From Fuerstiella sp. (GTDB taxonomy: Bacteria; Planctomycetota; Planctomycetia; Planctomycetales; Planctomycetaceae): a stretch of DNA of 64,000 bases. The notes below the pieces were generated by a model. That model was not told where the DNA came from, searched no databases, and worked only from the letters and a program-made list of their open reading frames with translations. The stretch lies in NCBI GenBank assembly GCA_022447225.1, contig JAKVAZ010000001.1:465824-529823 (forward strand), in the 5' to 3' direction. Within the stretch, counting starts at the first letter, position 1; the number at the start of each line of letters is the position of its first letter. This document shows positions 18,635 through 28,399 of this stretch, piece by piece. A program made the position numbers and the translations under genes.

Positions 18635-19828
18635 TTATCCCTGAGCCGGCAGGGTCAGTCGTTGCCACAGCATGACTTTGACGATTTGACGTGCCACTGC
18701 TTCGGCAACCGGAGGGACGACCGCGTTTCCATACTGTTTGTAGGCCCGGGTGTCTGACACAACCTGATTGTCGGCGTATTGCGGCGGGAATCCCATCAGC
18801 CGTGCGCTTTCCACCGGCATCAGTCGGCGTGGGTTTTTGCGTTTTTGCGGAATCAGGATCTCCGCGCCATCTTTGTAGTACCGGGCACTGAGTGTGCGGC
18901 TGATCCCGTTGCGATCTGCCAGGCCAAAGCCGAAACCATTGCCGCGGGCCGCATGCCGCTTTTTGTATTCCTGCAGGTAGTTCCACAGTTGGTCCGACAG
19001 TGTGTATTTGTCGGGCACTTTTGTCGAAGGTTCCAGAATGTCGCCAAACCGAGGCCTGGGAATATCGGGCGGGTCCGGAAATTCGAATGGTGGATCCTCA
19101 CCGTAGATGTCCTTTCGGAATCCCACGATAAAGATTCGTTCCCGATGTTGCGGCACGTAGCTGGCCGCATCGATGGTTTCATCAAAGACACGATACCCCA
19201 GTTGATCCAGGCGGTTGCAGATCGTCTGCCAGGTGTCACCCTTGTTATGGGACCGCAGATTTTTCACGTTTTCCAGCAGCAGAATTTCCGGTCGTTTCAT
19301 CTCGATGATGGTTGCCAGCTGAAAGAACAGGGTTCCCTGTGCTTTGTCTTTGAATCCGTGGTCGCGTCCGAGGCTCTTCTTTTTAGAGACACCGGCGATT
19401 GAAAACGGCTGACAGGGAAAACCGGCTGCGAGGACGTGATGTTTCGGGATCTGTGCGCCGGACGCAAAATCCCGAATGTCTTCATCAGGTTCGTCACCAA
19501 ACCAGGCCTTGTAAGTTTTTCGGGCATACGGATCGATTTCGCAGGAAAACACGCACCTGCCACCCGCCTGTTCCAGACCAATTCTTAACCCGCCGATTCC
19601 GGCGAAGAGATCAATGAATCGAAACGGAATCTGTCCATCCTGTGTTGATGTGCTGTCCGGAACAGCAGGTTCGTCAAACAGCGATGGTCCGTTTGACCGC
19701 TCCATCGCGTCCTCGATCAACGAAACCACGAACGCTTTCTGTGAAAGTCCGGTTCGTTCCGATGTGTGCCGAACCCATTTGTGAATCGGTTGAGGAACAC
19801 GGATATTAAGTTGAATCGTTTCTGTCAC
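18635..19828 (-). CDS. DNA (cytosine-5) methyltransferase with N-terminal ribbon-helix-helix-like segment
   Basis: A 397-residue C5-cytosine methyltransferase that transfers methyl from SAM to cytosine in a specific DNA site. Motif I is FIDLFAGIGGLRIGLEQAGG (about 71), motif IV is GFPCQPFSIAG with catalytic Cys139, motif VI is ENV (186-188), motif VIII is QHRERIF (about 227) and motif X is YKQYGNAVVPP near the end. Residues 1-45 (TIQLNIRVPQPIHKWVRHTS and on) look like an Arc/MetJ-type ribbon-helix-helix DNA-binding element. The GTG at 19828 is preferred because GGAGG lies a few bases upstream. No restriction enzyme gene adjoins it, so it is orphan in this window. The target sequence cannot be told. 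Confidence 0.93.
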   Translation of the reverse strand: MTETIQLNIRVPQPIHKWVRHTSERTGLSQKAFVVSLIEDAMERSNGPSLFDEPAVPDSTSTQDGQIPFRFIDLFAGIGGLRIGLEQAGGRCVFSCEIDPYARKTYKAWFGDEPDEDIRDFASGAQIPKHHVLAAGFPCQPFSIAGVSKKKSLGRDHGFKDKAQGTLFFQLATIIEMKRPEILLLENVKNLRSHNKGDTWQTICNRLDQLGYRVFDETIDAASYVPQHRERIFIVGFRKDIYGEDPPFEFPDPPDIPRPRFGDILEPSTKVPDKYTLSDQLWNYLQEYKKRHAARGNGFGFGLADRNGISRTLSARYYKDGAEILIPQKRKNPRRLMPVESARLMGFPPQYADNQVVSDTRAYKQYGNAVVPPVAEAVARQIVKVMLWQRLTLPAQG

Positions 19829-20042
19829 GGCATCCTCCGTCGAGTGAACCTGCCGGCATGCTAGCAAGTTGACCCGCCGGAGGAAGGCCTGGATGTTGTC
19901 TCTGCCGGACGGATGAAAAATCAGCTGAATTCGTAACGTCGGAGTGACTGATGCCATGTTGATCGGTGGCGTTGTTTCGCGGAGTGGCCTGCGGTGGACA
20001 GTCGATCTTTGCCGACCTGGATGCAAACAATCGTGTGCGTGT

Positions 20043-20062
20043 TTCGCCTGCAAAGAGGCGAA
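20043..20062. promoter_or_regulatory. Small inverted repeat in a divergent promoter region
   Basis: TTCGCCT (20043-20049) and AGGCGAA (20056-20062) form a perfect 7-bp repeat with a six-base spacer. It lies between the divergent methyltransferase and PLP-enzyme genes. It could be an operator or chance; nothing else supports it. Confidence 0.25.
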
Positions 20063-20172
20063 TCTATACTGTTTGGAATTCCATTGAACAGCACGGGTGC
20101 CAATTGCCTGGATGCTGGTCAGAGACTTCGTTCAGTTAACTTCTGTGTTCGTTTGTCCGAATCCGGAAATGC

Positions 20173-21537
20173 ATGATGTCCAAAACGTCGCTGCCTGATG
20201 CTGACTCTGACCCGTCGAAGGCTGCTGCACTGCGTGCCCTGGCGGATGAGCACCTGATCCGATACGGCGGTGAGTTTGTTGCTCCGCTGATCGAACGTGC
20301 TTTCGGTTGCAGTCTGTATGATTCCGACGGCCGTGAAATTCTTGATTTCACGTCGGGGCAGATGTGTGCGACCCTCGGTCACAATCATCCGGATGTTGTC
20401 TCCGCCATCGAACGGAGCTGTCGGCAGTCGATTCATCTGTTCAGCTGGATGCTCTCACCGCCGGTGATTGAACTGTGTCACGCCCTGGCTGAAATGCTGC
20501 CACCGACATTGCAGAAAGTGCTGCTGCTGAGTACCGGCGGAGAATCGAATGAAGCCGCGCTGCGGATGGCCAAGTTGTATACAGGTGGTTTCGAAATCGT
20601 TGCGCTGACGAATTCGTATCACGGAATGACCAGTGGAGCCGGTTCCAGTACGTATTCGATCGGCCGCAGTGGCTATGGACCGGCGATGCCCGGTGCGATG
20701 GCGATTCCTGCTCCGAACTGCTACCGCTGTCCGATTCGGCACTGTGTTGACCAGTGTGATTTGGCCTGTCTGGATGCGGGGTTTGAACTGGTTGATAATC
20801 AGTCGGTGGGTGCCCTGGCGGCTGTGATTGCTGAACCGATCATCAGTGCCGGCGGGGTGATTGTGCCTCCTCCAGGCTACTTTCCACGACTGAAAGAACT
20901 GTGTGAAGCCCGGGGAATGCTGCTGATCCTTGATGAGGCTCAGACCGGACTGGGACGGGTGGGTGCTCGTTTCGCCTTTGAACAGGATGGAGCTGTTCCC
21001 GACATTCTGACACTTTCCAAAACACTTGGCGGCGGTCTTCCGCTGGCGGCGACGGTGACGGGAGCGGAAATTGAAGAATCGTGCTATCAGAAGGGATTCA
21101 TTCACGTGACGTCTCATGAGTCGGATCCCATGCCGGCCGCTGTCGGACTTGCCGTTCTTGAAGTCATCCTTCGTGATCGACTGATTGAGCAGGCGGCGCA
21201 GATGGGTAACTATCTGAAGCGAGGACTTGATGAGTTAATGCAGCGGTACGAATGCATTGGAGACATTCGTGGGCGGGGACTGTTGTGGGGTGTGGAAATT
21301 GTCAGGGATCGGTCGACGCGTGAGCCGGATGCAGACTTTGGAGCTATCGTGACGCGGCGCTGTCTGGAACTCGGGCTGAGCATGAACATTGTGACGTTTC
21401 CGGGGCTGGCCAGTGTCTGGCGAATGGCTCCTCCCCTAAACGTGGGTACCGCAGAAATTGACAGGGCGCTGACAATCCTGGATCAGGCACTCCACGAGAC
21501 TCTGCACAACACGGCGGCTGGTTGCAGTCCCGACTAG
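20173..21537 (+). CDS. Class III PLP enzyme, 2,2-dialkylglycine decarboxylase-like
   Basis: A 454-residue fold-type I PLP enzyme of aminotransferase class III, closest in appearance to dialkylglycine decarboxylase. Family blocks are FTSGQMCATLGHNHPDVV near residue 55, STGGESNEAALRMAK for PLP phosphate, ILDEAQTGLGRVG (the conserved D for the PLP nitrogen) and LSKTLGGGLPLAA with the lysine that forms the Schiff base. An insertion with CYRCPIRHCVDQCDLAC carries four cysteines spaced like a small metal site or disulfide pair; this occurs in some class III members. Two ATGs (20173, 20176) are possible starts. It stands alone. Confidence 0.86.
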   Translation: MMSKTSLPDADSDPSKAAALRALADEHLIRYGGEFVAPLIERAFGCSLYDSDGREILDFTSGQMCATLGHNHPDVVSAIERSCRQSIHLFSWMLSPPVIELCHALAEMLPPTLQKVLLLSTGGESNEAALRMAKLYTGGFEIVALTNSYHGMTSGAGSSTYSIGRSGYGPAMPGAMAIPAPNCYRCPIRHCVDQCDLACLDAGFELVDNQSVGALAAVIAEPIISAGGVIVPPPGYFPRLKELCEARGMLLILDEAQTGLGRVGARFAFEQDGAVPDILTLSKTLGGGLPLAATVTGAEIEESCYQKGFIHVTSHESDPMPAAVGLAVLEVILRDRLIEQAAQMGNYLKRGLDELMQRYECIGDIRGRGLLWGVEIVRDRSTREPDADFGAIVTRRCLELGLSMNIVTFPGLASVWRMAPPLNVGTAEIDRALTILDQALHETLHNTAAGCSPD

Positions 21538-21919
21538 CTCTCACGCTTTGGGCATGACTCCGTGTTGAGGCGTCTGCTGCGAACACGGCCCGGCCCCGAT
21601 GGGTTTACTGCAACCTGCTCGTGCCGCGTTATCAGTCATCAGTTATCGGAGCCGGTTTGTATTTGCCCGACCGGAGAGAAGTGTGGACGAACGCGCCTGC
21701 TGATTGGCGGTGGCTTTGGAAACTCGATACAACCTAAAATGTCGATGATTGTGCGAGGCATGGAACGGGAACGGAACTGTCTACCAAAAAATTCATGTTT
21801 CCGGACTGCCACATGTGTCGGTCTGTTGACGAATGACGAACAAAAGACGTGTTAAACCATAGTGGACGCGGTGCACCGGCGGCGACTGTCGGGATGCACG
21901 GCGAGTATGAGGAACCACA
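21538..21919. other. Intergenic gap
   Basis: About 380 bases. No supported gene, RNA or clear terminator. It should contain the promoter of the Nramp operon. Confidence 0.35.
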
Positions 21920-23362
21920 GTGACGTCAAAATATCCTGAACTCCCACCCGAAGTTCGTGACCTGTCATTTCGGGGTATGCTCTTGATCTTTGGTCCTGGT
22001 GCCATCATTGCTTCGGTTACTATTGGCAGCGGCGAGACTGTATTTCCGTCACGGAGCGGTGCGATCTTTGGCTATTCGCTGCTGTGGTGCTTCGTGTTGG
22101 GTACGATTATCAAAGGATTCCAGATCTACAGCGGGGCCCGCTTCATGACGCTGTCGGGACGGCATCCGCTGGAAAGCTGGAGCGAACTGCCGGGGCCCAA
22201 AAACTGGTTCGTGTGGTGCATGACTGTGCTTTCTCTGTTTTGTATGCCGCTGTTCCTGGGAGGCGTTCTTCCGAGAATGCTGGCTGACTTTGTTGTTTCG
22301 GATCTGGTGGGCGTTTCTGCCGACGATCAGAACTTCAATCTGTATGCGTGTCTATGGGGGACGTTGTTCATTGTGGTTGCCATGGCATTGACGTTTGTTC
22401 AAAGCTATGACTTCCTGGAAAAAGCTCAGACCGCCGTTATCGGTCTCTTGCTGCTTTGCATCATCATGGCGGTTGCTTCATCCTCGCCGGATTTGGTCGC
22501 CATTTTGAAGGGGATGTTTATTCCCACCGTTCCCCGATTTGAATCGTGGGTCACCGCGCTTCCCGATTTCAAAGATCGTGACCCGTGGATCGAAGCGATT
22601 GTGGCGATGGGTGTACTGGGAGGCGGGACACAGGACTACTTCGGATACCTTGGACTGCTGCGTGAAAAGGGTTGGGGACTGATGTCCCGAATCGGCAGTT
22701 CCCGTGAGTTAACAGACTGGAACGTTGATTCGTCTGACGACAATGTGACTGTCGGAAAAAAATGGCTTCGCGCTCCACTCATTGATATTTCGATGTCGTT
22801 CACTGCGATTCTGTTTTTCACAATTTGTTTTGTGGTTCTTGGAGCCGTGATCCTCAACCCGCAACAGAGAATTCCCAGCGGTACCAATCTTCTGACGGAG
22901 CAGGCAGCCTTCCTGGTGCGGGACGGCCAAAGCTCGATCGTTCAGTCCGCACTGGGCCTTCTTTACAAGACGGGTATCTTTTTTGCGTTCTTCGGCACGA
23001 TTCACGGTGCGTTCGAACTTTACACACGCACGACCCAGGAATGTCTGATCGTGGCCGCTCCCAAATTGCGGCAGGTGCCCCTGAAAAAATTTCGTCTTGT
23101 GACGGTGTTCACCATCGGCATTGTGGGACTGATTCTGCTTTGGTGTTCACTGGATCCGGTGAAAATTCTTACGCCTGCTGCTGTTATTTCTGCAACTCTC
23201 ACGTGCGGCCTGTGGTGTTTTGCCATCATCTGGTCTGACCGGTCTCACCTGCCGCAGCCGCTGCGAATGGGGCGTCCGCTGGTGATCTGTGTGTTCCTGT
23301 CCGGAATTGCGTTGACCGTGTTTGGAATCAACGGAATCTCCAAATGGTTGCAGAGCCTGTAA
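21920..23362 (+). CDS. Nramp-type divalent metal transporter
   Basis: A 480-residue inner-membrane protein with about 11 hydrophobic segments. It opens with GMLLIFGPGAIIASVTIGSGETV, the position of the Nramp first helix (family DPGN motif). The usual D/N of that motif is not obvious, so this is a divergent planctomycete-type member and its substrate (Mn, Fe, or another ion) is uncertain. The start is GTG at 21920. Its stop lies just before, or overlaps, the transaldolase gene, so the two are likely cotranscribed. Confidence 0.75.
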   Translation: MTSKYPELPPEVRDLSFRGMLLIFGPGAIIASVTIGSGETVFPSRSGAIFGYSLLWCFVLGTIIKGFQIYSGARFMTLSGRHPLESWSELPGPKNWFVWCMTVLSLFCMPLFLGGVLPRMLADFVVSDLVGVSADDQNFNLYACLWGTLFIVVAMALTFVQSYDFLEKAQTAVIGLLLLCIIMAVASSSPDLVAILKGMFIPTVPRFESWVTALPDFKDRDPWIEAIVAMGVLGGGTQDYFGYLGLLREKGWGLMSRIGSSRELTDWNVDSSDDNVTVGKKWLRAPLIDISMSFTAILFFTICFVVLGAVILNPQQRIPSGTNLLTEQAAFLVRDGQSSIVQSALGLLYKTGIFFAFFGTIHGAFELYTRTTQECLIVAAPKLRQVPLKKFRLVTVFTIGIVGLILLWCSLDPVKILTPAAVISATLTCGLWCFAIIWSDRSHLPQPLRMGRPLVICVFLSGIALTVFGINGISKWLQSL

Positions 23363-23376
23363 GATCTGGCAGAGTG

Positions 23377-24408
23377 ATGAGTTATTTTCATGACGTGTCG
23401 ACGCAGTGCGGCACTGAGCTTTGGATCAACAATCCCTCGCTGGCCGACATCAACCTGGGGCTTTCGGCCGGAGCGGTCGGGATTGCGTCCAATCCGCTTT
23501 ACATTGCTGCTCTGCTGGAGTCGGAGCCCGAATTTGTCGGTGAGACAATTGACGAGGTCATACGGGACACCGGCGGACAGGACGACGAACAGCTGACGAT
23601 GGCCGTCATACGGAAAGCGGTGTCCCGGCCACTGAAAATGTTCCACCGACTTTTTGAAGAAACCCGCGGTCGACACGGACACGTGGCGATCCAGGGAAAC
23701 CCTTTTCAAAATGACGACCTGACTGCATTGCTCAACGAGGCGGAAGAGTTTCGAAATCTTGGCGAGAACGTGATTATCAAACTGCCGGCCACTGTGGAGG
23801 GTGCTCAGGCACTGGAGGAACTGACGGCTCGCGGCTGGTCCACGATCGGCACGATGAGTTTTTCGGTGGATCAGTACATCCATATGGCCGAAGCGCATCG
23901 TCGCGGATTGCAGCGAACAACTCAGCGACCCAGGTGTCTGATCACCATGCTGCCCGGGATGTTTGACGACTACCTTGCGGAGGATGCCGATCGACGCGGT
24001 GTCGAAATTTCGAACGAGGTGAGGTGTCAGGCGGGGATTTGTACGGCCCGAGCCGCCTGGAGGATCTGGCGAGAACGAAATTATGAAGCCGGAATTCTTT
24101 CCGGAGGTGCCAGTTCAACCACACACTGGACGCAGCTGGTGGGACACGGGATGGCGATGACTCTTTCGGGAAAACTGACCGCCGCGCTGATCGAGCAGTC
24201 GCCATCGGTGCAAAAGCGGGTTGATGCCGCCACGTCGCATCCGGTGATTGAAGAACTGCGAGTCAAGTTCCCCGATTTCGTCAACGCGTGTGAACAGGGA
24301 TCCCTGAAGCCGGAAGAGTTTCGAGATTATGGACCGGTCGTTCGGTTTCAGAACAGTCTGGCCGGTGGCATTCAGGTCATCCTGAACCAGATGCGGACAC
24401 GGCAATGA
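23377..24408 (+). CDS. Transaldolase family protein
   Basis: About 343 residues with a TIM-barrel transaldolase fold. The NVIIKLPATVEGAQALEEL strand carries the Schiff-base lysine, and TMSFSVDQYIHMAEA follows on the next strands. Transaldolases move dihydroxyacetone units between sugar phosphates. The protein is longer than the short MipB/TalC type. ATG 23377 is preferred; an in-frame ATG at 23344 would overlap the transporter gene. It overlaps the following dehydrogenase gene by four bases (ATGA), so the three genes appear to be an operon. Confidence 0.83.
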   Translation: MSYFHDVSTQCGTELWINNPSLADINLGLSAGAVGIASNPLYIAALLESEPEFVGETIDEVIRDTGGQDDEQLTMAVIRKAVSRPLKMFHRLFEETRGRHGHVAIQGNPFQNDDLTALLNEAEEFRNLGENVIIKLPATVEGAQALEELTARGWSTIGTMSFSVDQYIHMAEAHRRGLQRTTQRPRCLITMLPGMFDDYLAEDADRRGVEISNEVRCQAGICTARAAWRIWRERNYEAGILSGGASSTTHWTQLVGHGMAMTLSGKLTAALIEQSPSVQKRVDAATSHPVIEELRVKFPDFVNACEQGSLKPEEFRDYGPVVRFQNSLAGGIQVILNQMRTRQ

Positions 24409-25433
24409 AGGCCCTGGTGAAGACTGCGGCCGGTATCGGTCACCTCGAATTGCTGGATCTGCCGGAGCCGATTCCCGCACCCGATCAGTTGAAAGTGCAG
24501 GTCAAATTTGGGGCGATCTGCGGGACCGATCTTCATATCTGTGATGACGAATATGTGAATTGTCCGCCGATGGTGCTGGGCCACGAAATGTCGGGCGTGG
24601 TCGTTGAAGCGGGTGAGCAGGTGACAAAGTTCCAGGTTGGCGATCGAGTGACCTCGGAAACATTCAGGTACACCTGTGGCCGATGTCGCTTTTGTCGGGA
24701 CGGACTGATTGGGCTGTGTCCTGATCGACGCAGTATGGGGGTGCATGTCGATGGTGCGTTTGCTGAATACGTCTGTCAAAGAGAAGAAAGTCTGCACCGT
24801 CTGCCCGACAATGTCAGCTTTGAAGCCGGTGCAATGTCGGAACCGACTGCGGTTGCCGTCAGGGCCGTGTATGAGCGGGCGACGATCTCGGCCGGTGACG
24901 TGGTTCTCATCTCAGGGCCGGGGGTGATTGGCCTGCTGTGTCTGCAGGCCGTCAAAGCACACGAGGCCCGAGTGATTCTGGTTGGGACCGCTGGAGATGA
25001 GCAGCGTCTGGCCCTGGGGCGGGAACTGGGAGCAGACCTCATCATCAACACTCAGACCGACTCTCTGGATGCGGTCCTTGAATTCACCGACGGGCTGGGA
25101 GCCGATGTTGCTGTGGAGTGCGCTGGTTCAGCGGCATCTTTGGATCAATGTATTACGTTGGTGCGCAAGGCGGCTCAGGTTGTCACCGTGGGTTTACCCG
25201 GTCGGCCGGTTTCGGTCGATCTGGACCAGGCGATCATCAAGGAACTGACCATACTTCCGAGTTTTACTTACTCTCATGAGACTTGGCGACGGGCCCTGGA
25301 ACTGCTGGAAGCGGGTAAGATCAGCACCACTCCGCTGGTCAGCCGGCGGTTTCCGCTGACAGAATGGAAAACGGCGTTTGAAACGGTGCGGTCCAGGCAG
25401 GGCCTCAAATGCCTGCTGGAGCCGGTTGGCTGA
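24405..25433 (+). CDS. Zinc-dependent alcohol/polyol dehydrogenase
   Basis: A 342-residue medium-chain dehydrogenase. Catalytic zinc ligands lie in AICGTD (about residue 40) and LGHEMSG. The structural-zinc cysteines are in CGRCRFCRDGLIGLC. The NAD site is ISGPGVIGLLCLQAVK. The layout matches sorbitol, threonine and related dehydrogenases. With the transaldolase and transporter upstream it suggests a sugar or sugar-alcohol pathway, but this is inference. The ATG overlaps the transaldolase stop. Confidence 0.88.
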   Translation: MKALVKTAAGIGHLELLDLPEPIPAPDQLKVQVKFGAICGTDLHICDDEYVNCPPMVLGHEMSGVVVEAGEQVTKFQVGDRVTSETFRYTCGRCRFCRDGLIGLCPDRRSMGVHVDGAFAEYVCQREESLHRLPDNVSFEAGAMSEPTAVAVRAVYERATISAGDVVLISGPGVIGLLCLQAVKAHEARVILVGTAGDEQRLALGRELGADLIINTQTDSLDAVLEFTDGLGADVAVECAGSAASLDQCITLVRKAAQVVTVGLPGRPVSVDLDQAIIKELTILPSFTYSHETWRRALELLEAGKISTTPLVSRRFPLTEWKTAFETVRSRQGLKCLLEPVG

Positions 25434-25510
25434 AACGGCACCGGTTCCAGGATTGACATCAATCACCCCGCACCGATGACCAACCTGCATTTTAGTCGGA
25501 TGGGCGAACG

Positions 25511-26776
25511 TCAGGCGGACCGCATGGTCCTCGACTGAGGATCGAATGTCATTTTCCGACCTGTCCAGTAGGATTGAGCACTCAGAATGCAGGCCACCGA
25601 ATGACCGTAGCCGGCTTCGACGGGGCAGTAAGTTCCTTTGATGTCCTGACGTCGCACGCAGTCCAGCCAGTTTGCCATGTGATGCAGGGTTCCCGGCGCG
25701 TCGGAGATTTCGGTTACCTCGGTAATTCGATTCTTCGACTTGACGCCGTCACCGGTGATGCGGAAGTCGTGTTCCACCTGCATCGTCCCGCGTGTGCCCA
25801 TGACCCGCCATGCGGAACCCGCACCGTTCGACAGACTCACGCTGTACTGTGCGAGGAATTTGCGATCATCCTGTCCGTAGCTGAGGGCTACCTGGATTGT
25901 ATCCGGGTTTTCGCGGTAATCGTGGAACTGATAGATGCCGCCATGAGCGACAGCACTTTCGGGATACGATTCACCGGTCAGCATGTGAACGGCGTCAATC
26001 GAATGGGTCATCCACTGATCGATAATGCCGCTGGAAAAGTCCCGGAACAGCCGAAACGAACGATAAATTCTTGGATCAAAGGGACGGTCGGACTTGCCCA
26101 TCAGGAAGGCGGACCAGTCCACGTTGTGCTTCTTCAGTGACGCGAGATCCTGTTTGCTTTTTGCCCAGCGATAGGGGCTGTAGGCGTTGGCGATGATGTC
26201 GACTTTGACAATGTCGCCGAGCACCCCGGACTGCATCAGTTTCTGTGCCTGGCGGTACTTTGGATAGCTGCGGCGCTGAGTCCCAATCTGGACGACTCGA
26301 CCGGATTTGTTTACCGCATCCAGCGCGGCATTGGTTTCTTCAAGAACGTTGCCCATCGGTTTTTCGCAATACACATCCTTGCCGGCTTCCACGGCCATCC
26401 TGAGCATTTTTGCGTGCTGATGATCTGCTGTACCGATGATCACGGCGTCGATGTTGGGATCATCCAGGATGGTCGCGATGTTTTTGCAGACGCGAGGGTC
26501 CGAACCGGAGACCTCTTTTACTTTTTGTTGAGCGACGTCACGGCGTTGATCCCAGATATCGCACACCGCGGTCACCTGAGCTCCGTAGTTCGACCCGTGG
26601 TCCATGCATTCGAGCATCAGCTGCGTGCCGCGTCCTCCGGGTCCGATCATTCCGACGCGGATTGTATCGTTGGCACTGAACCGGGATTGTGCGACGGAAA
26701 TTCCGGCGTGCAGTCCGGCTGCGGTTGCTGCTGTGGTACCGACAAACGCACGACGTGAAATGTCTGAGGTGTTCAT
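25511..26776 (-). CDS. Gfo/Idh/MocA oxidoreductase with Tat signal
   Basis: A 421-residue NAD(P)-dependent oxidoreductase. The N-terminus SRRAFVGTTAATAAGLHAG is a Tat-type export signal. GMIGPGGRGTQLMLECM is the Rossmann motif, and EKPMG carries the family lysine. These enzymes act on sugars, inositols and related polyols. It starts three bases after the stop of the upstream gene, so it is in an operon with the SIS-like protein. Confidence 0.9.
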   Translation of the reverse strand: MNTSDISRRAFVGTTAATAAGLHAGISVAQSRFSANDTIRVGMIGPGGRGTQLMLECMDHGSNYGAQVTAVCDIWDQRRDVAQQKVKEVSGSDPRVCKNIATILDDPNIDAVIIGTADHQHAKMLRMAVEAGKDVYCEKPMGNVLEETNAALDAVNKSGRVVQIGTQRRSYPKYRQAQKLMQSGVLGDIVKVDIIANAYSPYRWAKSKQDLASLKKHNVDWSAFLMGKSDRPFDPRIYRSFRLFRDFSSGIIDQWMTHSIDAVHMLTGESYPESAVAHGGIYQFHDYRENPDTIQVALSYGQDDRKFLAQYSVSLSNGAGSAWRVMGTRGTMQVEHDFRITGDGVKSKNRITEVTEISDAPGTLHHMANWLDCVRRQDIKGTYCPVEAGYGHSVACILSAQSYWTGRKMTFDPQSRTMRSA

Positions 26777-26779
26777 GAT

Positions 26780-28141
26780 CTAAAACCCCTGCTGTTCGAA
26801 AAACGGAGCCATTAACGAATTGTATGCCCGGCCGCCGTTTTGAAAGTAACCCATCAGAAAATAGGGTACGGAGCCTCTTCGAACCATTTCGTCGGCCCAT
26901 TGAGCAATAATCATTTGTTGAATGACATTGCCCACGATGCCGGAAGTTGGACAAATGCTTTCCTCACGGCCTGAAATCTGAATCACGCCGCCGGATTCCG
27001 GTGAGAAATTATCAAAACCGACGTCGGCAACGTCGATCAGACGTCCTGTCGGTTCCACACCGTCCATGGACCGCGGACCGACCCCAATCACAAAAGCGCC
27101 TTCCACCTGTTTTTCCAGGGCCAGTTTCACCTCTTCGCGATAGGCCGGGGAAATCGCGTTGATGAGCATGACATTTTTTTCCAGAGTGGCTTCCCAGGTG
27201 TGAGTTTCGTTCGTCCAGTTAACGACCCGGACACCCGAAGCCACGTTGAATTCTGATTGGAATCCGGCGAACTCAATGCTCCGTCCAAACCACCGACCTC
27301 CGTCACGAATCCGTCGCGCCATCGTCACGGCTGTCTGACGGATTTGGTCCATGTGGGTTCTGACCCGTTCGATTCGCTCGGTCACGATGCCCAGATATTC
27401 GGCACTTTTGTCGACGGCTTTCGCTTCGGGGTTTGCCAGCTTGTTGGCAATTTCCGCACTGAGCATCCAGTGTATGCAGCCGCTGCCGGTGCCACTGGAC
27501 GGGCAGATAGCGAATTGCGGGATTTCCGGTGCGTGAACAAGTCCCTGGTAATAAGGTACGTGACTGTGAAGTATCTCATTCGACACGTCTTTCAGCAGCA
27601 GACCGTCAGGGTTGTTGTGAAGATTGTCGTTGGCCGTGAATCCGGCCGGCCGGAACTCATTGTGGTGGTAGTTGATCGTGACGCAGACCACATACACACC
27701 GCGTTCGCGGGCAGCCAGGACATCCTTGTTGCAGTGGTTGGTAAAAACCATGTCGCCTTTTTTCAGCTGAGAAAAATCTCGACCGTGTTCTCTGAGAATT
27801 CCAGGGTTGCCTCTGCGATCTTCTTTAAGCTCGTAGTGCGGCAGATGGCCGGAATTCATGGACGTCCATACGCTGCCGCCGTTTTTGATAATGCCTGCGG
27901 CGCGTGATGTCAGTTCGCCGATCTGTTCCAGCTCTCCGGACTGACAGCGAACAATCTCCATTGTTCCCTGGTGATACTCTTCCATGAACAGCATCGTGTG
28001 GCCAAAAGTGTATTCGTGATCCCACTGGCCTCCCGCACTGTATGGTGTGTGAGCGTTAACGGTTTGTGGTCCGACAGCCGCACATCCTGCAATTCCGGCG
28101 GCAGCGGTACGCAATACATCACGTCGAGTCGATTCAGTCAT
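26780..28141 (-). CDS. Tat-exported SIS-like (sugar isomerase fold) protein
   Basis: A 453-residue protein with a Tat-type signal (STRRDVLRTAAAGIAGCAAVG). The middle has SIS-like features: LTSRAAGIIKNGGSVWTSMNSGH and KKGDMVFTNHCNKDVLAARERGVYVVCVT, in the layout of phosphosugar-binding domains. Later parts include an unknown region and CPTSGIVGNVIQQMIIAQW. Sugar isomerase domains are usually cytosolic, so export is unusual. With the oxidoreductase downstream it suggests handling of a modified sugar outside the cytoplasm (inference). Confidence 0.72.
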   Translation of the reverse strand: MTESTRRDVLRTAAAGIAGCAAVGPQTVNAHTPYSAGGQWDHEYTFGHTMLFMEEYHQGTMEIVRCQSGELEQIGELTSRAAGIIKNGGSVWTSMNSGHLPHYELKEDRRGNPGILREHGRDFSQLKKGDMVFTNHCNKDVLAARERGVYVVCVTINYHHNEFRPAGFTANDNLHNNPDGLLLKDVSNEILHSHVPYYQGLVHAPEIPQFAICPSSGTGSGCIHWMLSAEIANKLANPEAKAVDKSAEYLGIVTERIERVRTHMDQIRQTAVTMARRIRDGGRWFGRSIEFAGFQSEFNVASGVRVVNWTNETHTWEATLEKNVMLINAISPAYREEVKLALEKQVEGAFVIGVGPRSMDGVEPTGRLIDVADVGFDNFSPESGGVIQISGREESICPTSGIVGNVIQQMIIAQWADEMVRRGSVPYFLMGYFQNGGRAYNSLMAPFFEQQGF

Positions 28142-28399
28142 TCCAGTTCTCCGGTTCAGATTCTGTGAATTGATATTTTGCAGGACATGTCTTCCGGATA
28201 CCCGGTTGAGATGTTTTATTGAGCGTCAGACAACACGCAGCGTTGACGGACACGGATCGGCCTGACTGTCCAGGTTTTCTTCATGCGGTTCGCTGTCACA
28301 TCAGACGATGAGTGCATTGTAGTCGTTCGGTGGAAGGATCTGCCGATAACAAACAGAGGTCCGATTACCGCCGGGTGACCATATTCGTTTTTTTGTTGA
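28142..28399. other. Intergenic region upstream of the SIS-like gene
   Basis: About 260 bases between the SIS-like gene and the decayed DUF1501 fragment. It should hold the promoter of the leftward operon. No other feature is supported. Confidence 0.35.
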
